A stretch of DNA of 10,863 nucleotides from assembly GCA_029262935.1 (NCBI GenBank), contig JAJCYK010000004.1, positions 1 to 10,863 on the forward strand, given 5' to 3'. Made by a program: the position numbers and the translations under genes. The stretch comes from Cytophagales bacterium. Its GTDB lineage: Bacteria; Bacteroidota; Bacteroidia; Cytophagales; Cyclobacteriaceae. Shown here piece after piece: positions 5,932 through 10,863 of this stretch (position 1 is the first letter of the stretch; each line of letters begins with the position of its first letter). The notes under the pieces are model-generated. The model had not been told where the DNA came from and searched no databases. It saw nothing but the letters and a program-made list of their open reading frames with translations.

Positions 5932-7023
5932 ATGTATTTTCTAAAAAGCCTCTGCATACTTTTATTGATGTTTTTGTCCACATCAACACAAAGTCAACAC
6001 CGCTACGATTTTGATTCTTTGCTGCAACACAATCCGCTGTTTGAACCTGTCTTAAAAGCCGTAGCAGATACTTTTAAACTTTTTGAAAATACCTCGCCGT
6101 TGGAATTTTCCGTGGCTACTGATTTTAAGAATTTGGTAAAAAACAAATACCAGGATACCTATCAGGAGGCTATGGTAACTTATCAAATTGCAGATACCTT
6201 AGCAATAAGCCGTAAAGTCCGGGTTAAACCGCGCGGAGCTTTTAGACTAAAGGAATGTCAATATCCACCCTTGAGGGTAAACGTCAAAGAAACCAAAGAA
6301 GTCTTTGAGTTATTAGACGACTTGGACAAATTAAAGATGGTCGTTCCTTGTAAGGGCTTTGGCAACTACCAGACTTATATTTACAACGAATACTTAGCGT
6401 ATCGTCTCTATAACATTTTGACAGATCACAGCTTTCGGGTACGGTTAATTAAAATAAACTACCAGAATACTGGTGGGAAAATGGAAATAGGGTCTGCCCA
6501 TACGTTTATTATTGAAAATCAAAAATCACTGGCCGCCCGCTTGGATTGCATTCCTTTAAAAGTTGATAATGTGGGCACTAGATATACCCAAAAGGAATAT
6601 GCCATACTGATGTATTTGTTTCAATTTATGATTGGGAACACCGATTGGTCGGTGCCAGGATTACATAATGTGAAGTTAATTAAATCCACCTCGCCATTGA
6701 TTCCCAATCCCATTCCTGTTCCTTATGATTTTGACTACTCAGGACTGGTAGATGCGTCGTATGCGGCTCCTCACGAATCTCTGGGGATTCCATCCGTAAG
6801 AGTGAGAAAGTACTTGGGGTTTTGCACGACTGAAGAAGAGTTGAAACAAGCTATTGATGTGTTCCAACGAAAACGTGGGGAAATCCTGAAATTGATTGAG
6901 GAATTTCCTTGGCTATCTGATGCCGGAAAAATTAGATCTTTGAAGTACATTCAGAATTTCTACAAAATTATCGATGACCCGAAAAAGATCAAGGCCCATA
7001 TAAGTCTTCGGTGTAAGAAGTAA
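5932..7023 (+). CDS. Secreted protein of unknown function with CotH/kinase-like motifs
   Basis: The 363-residue protein has a cleavable signal peptide (1-~22, hydrophobic LCILLLMFLSTSTQSQ) and no later membrane segment, so it is periplasmic or secreted. I recognise no named family with certainty. Visible motifs are KVRVKPRGAFRLKECQYPPL (95-114), which resembles the R-x-RG...C.FPPL opening of CotH-like proteins; IGNTDWS...HN (234-246), similar to the G-N-x-D...N catalytic loop of atypical kinases; and PYDFDYSGLVDASYAAP (264-280), similar to their metal-binding D-F-D/G segment. The conserved-looking order suggests a CotH/HipA/Fam20-like phosphotransferase fold, which is inference. Basic residues are rich near the C-terminus. 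The gene diverges from the AraC regulator and is followed by 105 non-coding bases before the convergent sulfatase. Confidence 0.75.
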   Translation: MYFLKSLCILLLMFLSTSTQSQHRYDFDSLLQHNPLFEPVLKAVADTFKLFENTSPLEFSVATDFKNLVKNKYQDTYQEAMVTYQIADTLAISRKVRVKPRGAFRLKECQYPPLRVNVKETKEVFELLDDLDKLKMVVPCKGFGNYQTYIYNEYLAYRLYNILTDHSFRVRLIKINYQNTGGKMEIGSAHTFIIENQKSLAARLDCIPLKVDNVGTRYTQKEYAILMYLFQFMIGNTDWSVPGLHNVKLIKSTSPLIPNPIPVPYDFDYSGLVDASYAAPHESLGIPSVRVRKYLGFCTTEEELKQAIDVFQRKRGEILKLIEEFPWLSDAGKIRSLKYIQNFYKIIDDPKKIKAHISLRCKK

Positions 7024-7032
7024 ATTCATGAA

Positions 7033-7066
7033 GGGTTAACCATGGATCAAAAACACCCTTTAACCC
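7033..7066. repeat. Inverted repeat GGGTTAA / TTAACCC between convergent genes
   Basis: A seven-pair stem (7033-7039 with 7060-7066) encloses a 20-base loop just after the stop codon of the secreted protein gene. A competing AAGGGT/ACCCTT pairing shares part of the same DNA. There is no T-run after either arm, so it is a poor intrinsic terminator by rule, though its position between convergent genes fits an end-of-transcript structure. Confidence 0.4.
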
Positions 7067-7090
7067 GGAGCCCATATACACAACCCATAT

Positions 7091-7106
7091 GACTGGTTTC
7101 CCAGTC
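7091..7106. repeat. Hairpin GACTGG-TTTC-CCAGTC near the sulfatase 3' end
   Basis: A perfect six-pair stem with a four-base loop lies 22 bases past the sulfatase stop codon. Read on the minus strand the loop is GAAA, a stable GNRA tetraloop. No T-run follows on either strand. It may protect or end the operon transcript, but it could be a chance repeat. Confidence 0.4.
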
Positions 7107-7128
7107 CTAAAGCACAGACTCCAGAGTT

Positions 7129-8823
7129 TCAAAAGTCCACAAGTTGTACGGCGCTGGCCTTATATCCAATTCGATGGGCGATTATGGCCAATTTGCCTTC
7201 AGGGCGTGATGGTATTGGTTGCTGATAGACTTGCCATACCGGCAACAAGGAATCACTTTCTGATACCCACTGGTAGCCAATGGATGCTCCGGGGGTGGCG
7301 CTTGAGATTGAAAAGGACTGCCCCTCCATAGAAATACTGGGATCCTGGGTGCTGGGTTGCACTCCTTGTGGCCACCAGGAGCTTAACATCGTTTCCTCTT
7401 CAATTTGCCCGAGGTCTTGAATTTCTTTCATCCACCGGTCACATTCTGCCCTAAGTACCAGCAATTGAGATTGGTATTGTGGATCATCAGCTAAATTACG
7501 CAACTCGTGGGGATCATTTACACAATCAAACAATTCTTCCGGTGCTTTGGTGGTACGGAACCATTGAGCTTGAAACTCATCCAAGGAATCCAATTGATTT
7601 AAGCGTAGCAATTCTTGCATTACTGGCATTTGCTCACGATACGCTACGGGTAGATAATAACCTTTTTCGGGGCTGAAATTGCGCAAGTATTTAAACCTAT
7701 GATCTCTTACTGCACGAATCATATCGTAGCGTTCATCAAAGCGATCTGCTGCAGCATGAATATACTCACGTTGGTTTTCAGTAGCGTCAGTACCTAGGAA
7801 TGCTCGGCCATCAACATATTCTGGAATGTCAATGTTGGCTAATGTGAGCAAGGTTGGTTTAAAGTCAATAAAGCTAATCAACTGATCGTCCACGGTTCCG
7901 GCCCGCCATTGATTAGGAAATCTAACAATAAGGGGTAAATGAATGCCAGAGTCGTATAGAAGTCTCTTTTGGCGAGGCAAAGGGCCACCGTGATCGGTAT
8001 ACCAAAAAATAATGGTATTCTCCAATTCTCCATCTTGCTCCAACTCTTGCAAAACTTCACCTATTTGCTGGTCCATACGAACGATGTTGGAGTACATTTG
8101 TCTAACATCTCGTTGCCCAATATCATTGTCGGGCAAATAGGGTGGGACGTTTACAGGCAAGTCTTCATCAACCAATAAGCTGTCTGCGGCTCTGGCCCAA
8201 ATTTGAGATTCATGGGTAATCCCAAAATTAAATATTGCGAAAAAGGGTTGGCCTGGGGCGCGATTTCGCCAATGTGCTTCCTGATTACTGGCGTCCCATG
8301 CGGTAACGGGGGCCCTAAATTGGTAATCAGCTTTGGCATTATTGGTGCAATAATATCCTGCCTCTCTTAGATATTCACTATGCAGTTTCACACCAGCCGG
8401 AGGCATTGCCTCATAAACTGTAAGGCCTTCAGGTCTTGAGGGGAATACCATTTCCGCAAGCTCCTCATCCGTCCAGGGCCGATACCACGGACCGGTCCTC
8501 ATATGATGACCACCGCCATGGCTAGGATACATCCCCGTGGCAATGGCAAATCGACTAGGGGCGCAAACACCTGATGGCGAGTACACCTGGGGATATAGAA
8601 CGCCTTCACGAGCCAAACGATCCAAGTTTGGAGTGGATACTGTACTGTCACCAAACGCTGCAATGTAAGGACTCAGATCCTCAGCCACTAACCATAGGAT
8701 GTTGGGCTGCTCTGGTCCTTCCCAAAGAACGACTTCTTCTACTTCCACGGGCGGTGGGGTAGGCGAACAACGTAGGAGGCCCAAACCTGCAAAAACCAAT
8801 AAAAGTATTACTATGGGCTTCAT
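7129..8823 (-). CDS. Sulfatase (S1-type, formylglycine-dependent), predicted lipoprotein with C-terminal beta-sandwich
   Basis: The 564-residue protein begins with a lipoprotein signal (LLRC, lipidated Cys19). The alkaline-phosphatase-like catalytic domain shows E48-D49 in NILWLVAEDLSPY (metal site), the sulfatase signature C87-A-P-S-R91 with Cys87 to be converted to formylglycine, and D277-H278 in FWYTDHGGPLPRQKR. AVRDHRFKYLRNFSPEKGYY and ELFDCVNDPHELRNLADDP follow, as in heparan N-sulfatase-like (S1_8-type) enzymes. Residues ~495-564 (FSISSATPGASIGYQW ... KLAIIAHRIGYKAS) look like a chitobiase/hexosaminidase C-terminal Ig-like domain. It should hydrolyse sulfate esters or N-sulfates of a sugar at the cell surface or periplasm. 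The maturase (anSME) is not in the window. It starts six bases after the GMC stop, so it is co-transcribed. The exact substrate is unknown. Confidence 0.93.
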   Translation of the reverse strand: MKPIVILLLVFAGLGLLRCSPTPPPVEVEEVVLWEGPEQPNILWLVAEDLSPYIAAFGDSTVSTPNLDRLAREGVLYPQVYSPSGVCAPSRFAIATGMYPSHGGGHHMRTGPWYRPWTDEELAEMVFPSRPEGLTVYEAMPPAGVKLHSEYLREAGYYCTNNAKADYQFRAPVTAWDASNQEAHWRNRAPGQPFFAIFNFGITHESQIWARAADSLLVDEDLPVNVPPYLPDNDIGQRDVRQMYSNIVRMDQQIGEVLQELEQDGELENTIIFWYTDHGGPLPRQKRLLYDSGIHLPLIVRFPNQWRAGTVDDQLISFIDFKPTLLTLANIDIPEYVDGRAFLGTDATENQREYIHAAADRFDERYDMIRAVRDHRFKYLRNFSPEKGYYLPVAYREQMPVMQELLRLNQLDSLDEFQAQWFRTTKAPEELFDCVNDPHELRNLADDPQYQSQLLVLRAECDRWMKEIQDLGQIEEETMLSSWWPQGVQPSTQDPSISMEGQSFSISSATPGASIGYQWVSESDSLLPVWQVYQQPIPSRPEGKLAIIAHRIGYKASAVQLVDF

Positions 8824-8829
8824 GTTTAA

Positions 8830-10530
8830 CTATAAGTTCCCTTTGTTTACTTCGGTTACCGCATGGTCACAAGCTCTTGCAGTCAATGCCATATACGTCA
8901 AACTGGGGTTTTGACAAGCCGCTGAAGTCATACACGCACCGTCAGTTACAAATACGTTGGGCACACTATGTATTTGATTAAACTTATTTAAAACGGAAGT
9001 TTTAGGATCGCGACCCATACGAGCAGTACCCATCTCATGAATTCCTAAACCTGGTTTGCTTTGATTATCAAATTGTTCCACATTTTTGAATCCAGCCGCA
9101 TCTAACATTTCTGCGGCAGCCAACTGCATATCTTTTCTCATTACCTTTTCGTTTTCTTTCCACTCACAATCAAAGGTAAGTGTCGGTAAGCCATGAATGT
9201 CCAGCAATTCTCGGTTTAGGGTGACTTTATTTTCATGATAGGGCAGACATTCACCGAACCCACCTAGCCCCATCTGCCATGGTCCTGGCTCAGATAGCTT
9301 ATCTTTGAAATCACTTCCGAAGTCCATTTCCTTCACGCCACGCCTCCAATTCTCTCTACTGGCACGACCTTGATAGCCAAATCCTCGAATATAATCAGAT
9401 CGTTGTTCATCTATGTTTCTGAACCTAGGGATATAGATTCCGTTGGGACGACGTCCCAGGTAATACTTGTCCTCAAACCCATCAATATGTGCTTGAGCAC
9501 CCGCTTTAAAATGATGATCCATTAAATTATGACCCAATTCACCACTATCATTACCCAAACCATCCGGGAAGCGATCTGAAGTAGAATTGAGCATGATTTG
9601 AGTAGTACCTAAGGCGGAGGCGTTTAAGAAAACAATCTTGGCATAATACTCTACCACCTCCTTGGTTTCAGCATCCAGTACCCGTACACCAGAGGCTTTT
9701 CCACTTTCGTTATCGTATATTACTTCAATAACAATGCTGTGAGGCCTCAAGGTCATATTGCCGGTGGCAGCAGCGGCTGGTAAGGTGGCCGCTTGACTAC
9801 TGAAGTATGCACCATAAGGGCAGCCTCTCATACAGAGATTACGGTATTGACACTGACCGCGCCCGTTATGGGGCTGGGTAAGGTTAGCGGATCGCCCGAT
9901 TGTCATTACCCTTCCGTTGAAATTTTCAGCTATTTTTGACTTTAGGTGTTTTTCTACACAATTCATTTCCATAGGTGGCAAAAACTTGCCATCAGGGAGC
10001 TGAGGCAGACCTTCCGCTTGGCCATTAATTCCTGCAAATGATTCCACATAGTCGTACCAGGGTGAAACATCGTCGTAACGTATGGGCCAGTCAACAGCTA
10101 CGCCATCCTTGGCATTGGCTTCGAAATCCATTTGGCTTAATCTATAGGATTGCCTACCCCAAAGCAAAGATCGGCCTCCAACATGATAGCCACGTATCCA
10201 ATCAAACCGTTTTACTTCAGAGTAGGGATTTTCAACATCGTTCACCCACCAATGCTTGGTGCTTTCACGCATGGTATAGCCCGTACGATTTTGCTTTTGG
10301 TGATTCTTCATCTCCTCTGCTGAAAGCCGATCTGCATTGGGAAGTTCCCAGGGGTGTTTGTGCATGGTAGGATAGTCTTCTACATGCTTTACGTCCCGGC
10401 CTCGATCCAGCACTAAAGTTTTCAATCCTTTTTCACAGAGTTCTTTAGCAGCCCAACCACCGCTGATTCCCGTTCCAACCACGATGGCATCAAAAGTATT
10501 TTGATCTTTTGCTTTAAGATTTAAATTCAT
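8830..10530 (-). CDS. GMC-family FAD-dependent sugar dehydrogenase, large subunit with likely 3Fe-4S motif
   Basis: This 566-residue protein opens with the FAD dinucleotide motif G19-T-G21-I-S-G24 and has D42 at the end of the second strand. HVGGRSLLWGRQSYRLS (116-132) is the usual flavin-site stretch. Cysteines C227, C233 and C237 (C-x5-C-x3-C, within GQCQYRNLCMRGCPYG) match the 3Fe-4S ligand spacing I recall for Burkholderia FAD glucose dehydrogenase and glucoside 3-dehydrogenases. The C-terminal GMC domain carries the likely catalytic pair H498 (GIHEMGTARMG) and N541 (QNPSLTYMALTARA). There is no signal peptide, as expected if it leaves the cell with its Tat-exported small subunit, whose gene lies 24 bases upstream. 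It should oxidise a sugar or glycoside hydroxyl and pass electrons through the cluster to a cytochrome or the respiratory chain. The substrate and the C1-or-C3 position are undetermined. Confidence 0.9.
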   Translation of the reverse strand: MNLNLKAKDQNTFDAIVVGTGISGGWAAKELCEKGLKTLVLDRGRDVKHVEDYPTMHKHPWELPNADRLSAEEMKNHQKQNRTGYTMRESTKHWWVNDVENPYSEVKRFDWIRGYHVGGRSLLWGRQSYRLSQMDFEANAKDGVAVDWPIRYDDVSPWYDYVESFAGINGQAEGLPQLPDGKFLPPMEMNCVEKHLKSKIAENFNGRVMTIGRSANLTQPHNGRGQCQYRNLCMRGCPYGAYFSSQAATLPAAAATGNMTLRPHSIVIEVIYDNESGKASGVRVLDAETKEVVEYYAKIVFLNASALGTTQIMLNSTSDRFPDGLGNDSGELGHNLMDHHFKAGAQAHIDGFEDKYYLGRRPNGIYIPRFRNIDEQRSDYIRGFGYQGRASRENWRRGVKEMDFGSDFKDKLSEPGPWQMGLGGFGECLPYHENKVTLNRELLDIHGLPTLTFDCEWKENEKVMRKDMQLAAAEMLDAAGFKNVEQFDNQSKPGLGIHEMGTARMGRDPKTSVLNKFNQIHSVPNVFVTDGACMTSAACQNPSLTYMALTARACDHAVTEVNKGNL

Positions 10531-10554
10531 TTTTTAGTTTTTTTAGGATAATAA

Positions 10555-10863
10555 TTAAAGAGCCCAGGCTTTCTGCCCTGGGTCCAGGGTGGTACATCCG
10601 TCGTAGGATCCGGGAATTTGCAAATATGCTAATGCTTCTTTCGCACCCAATTCACTGTTGAAGTAGCCTAGCAGTGCCAGTTCTTTGAACTGGTGGAAAA
10701 AGGACTTTGGGGGTTTGCCATTAATGTTATCAGCGGCTCCATTGTCGTAGTCTTCGCTAGCAATTTGAGTTAGAACAGCTGATCGTTGCTCAGGGGTAAG
10801 TTTAAGAAACTCATCCTGATGAGCGGTCTGAGCGGCATTTTCAATTCGAGCGAGTCCTTCTAA
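10555..10863 (-). CDS. Gluconate 2-dehydrogenase subunit 3-like protein (small subunit of the FAD dehydrogenase), C-terminal 102 residues
   Basis: Reading in frame from the right edge gives 102 residues to a TAA at 10557-10555, with the N-terminus outside the window. The visible part has the family's LTPEQRSAVLTQIA helix, then SFFHQFKELALLGYFNSELG, then LQIPGSYDGCTTL and a final KAWAL, the usual G-Y-F-x-S-E-x-G and P-G-x-Y-x-G-C pattern. This subunit normally carries a Tat signal and carries the large FAD subunit across the membrane, so a Tat signal is expected off-window. It precedes the GMC gene by 24 bases. The reading frame is shorter than the usual scan cut-off because the window cuts it. 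Confidence 0.9.
   Translation of the reverse strand, partial: LEGLARIENAAQTAHQDEFLKLTPEQRSAVLTQIASEDYDNGAADNINGKPPKSFFHQFKELALLGYFNSELGAKEALAYLQIPGSYDGCTTLDPGQKAWAL

Noticed and set aside
7089..7331. Plus-strand open frame antisense to the sulfatase 3' end
   Set aside because: It lies opposite a well-supported coding region and has no recognisable domain or ribosome site.
10038..10370. Plus-strand 110-codon frame antisense to the GMC gene
   Set aside because: It is the shadow of strongly conserved GMC coding sequence on the other strand, with no protein features.
1..10863. CRISPR array, tRNA, rRNA, insertion sequence or phage module
   Set aside because: No regularly spaced direct repeats, cloverleaf sequence, transposase-like protein or terminal inverted repeats were recognised by eye.

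Overview
The window looks like a chromosomal segment of a Bacteroidota bacterium, probably free-living or marine. The signs are an ECF sigma factor / FecR anti-sigma / TonB-receptor trio with a Bacteroidota-type STN domain, several predicted lipoproteins, A-rich leaders in place of strong Shine-Dalgarno sites, moderate-to-low GC, and a sulfatase beside an FAD dehydrogenase. I cannot name a genus. No rRNA, tRNA, CRISPR array, insertion sequence or phage gene was seen.

Left part, minus strand (1-1731): sigma factor, then FecR-like anti-sigma factor, then the first 84 codons of a TonB-dependent receptor that runs off the left edge. The receptor appears to start at a GTG inside the end of fecR. 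This is the usual cell-surface signalling cassette: the receptor's periplasmic STN domain contacts the FecR protein, which controls the sigma factor. Divergent from it (1879-2982, +) is a very acidic lipoprotein with four ~42-residue repeats, a poly-aspartate linker and a C-terminal lipocalin-like domain. It ends at a strong intrinsic terminator that lies almost directly against the start codon of the next gene.

Middle part (3049-7023): an isopenicillin-N-synthase-type 2-oxoglutarate/Fe(II) oxygenase (+), a small stand-alone HIRAN-domain protein (+), a translationally coupled AraC regulator and VOC/glyoxalase-fold protein (minus), and a secreted protein of unknown function with kinase-like motifs (+). 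These look like independent housekeeping or accessory units.

Right part, minus strand (7129-10863): an operon in the order gluconate-2-dehydrogenase-subunit-3-like protein (C-terminal part only), GMC-family FAD dehydrogenase, lipoprotein sulfatase. The GMC protein has a C-x5-C-x3-C motif matching the 3Fe-4S ligand pattern of bacterial FAD glucose/glucoside dehydrogenases. With its small subunit it is therefore probably a membrane-linked, electron-transferring sugar dehydrogenase. Pairing it with a surface or periplasmic sulfatase suggests processing of a sulfated glycan or glycoside: sulfate removal plus sugar oxidation, possibly to a 3-keto sugar.

The most interesting points are the sulfatase-dehydrogenase operon, the repeat/poly-Asp/lipocalin lipoprotein facing the signalling cassette, the terminator hairpin against a start codon, and the kinase-like secreted protein. 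Nothing here proves a new system.
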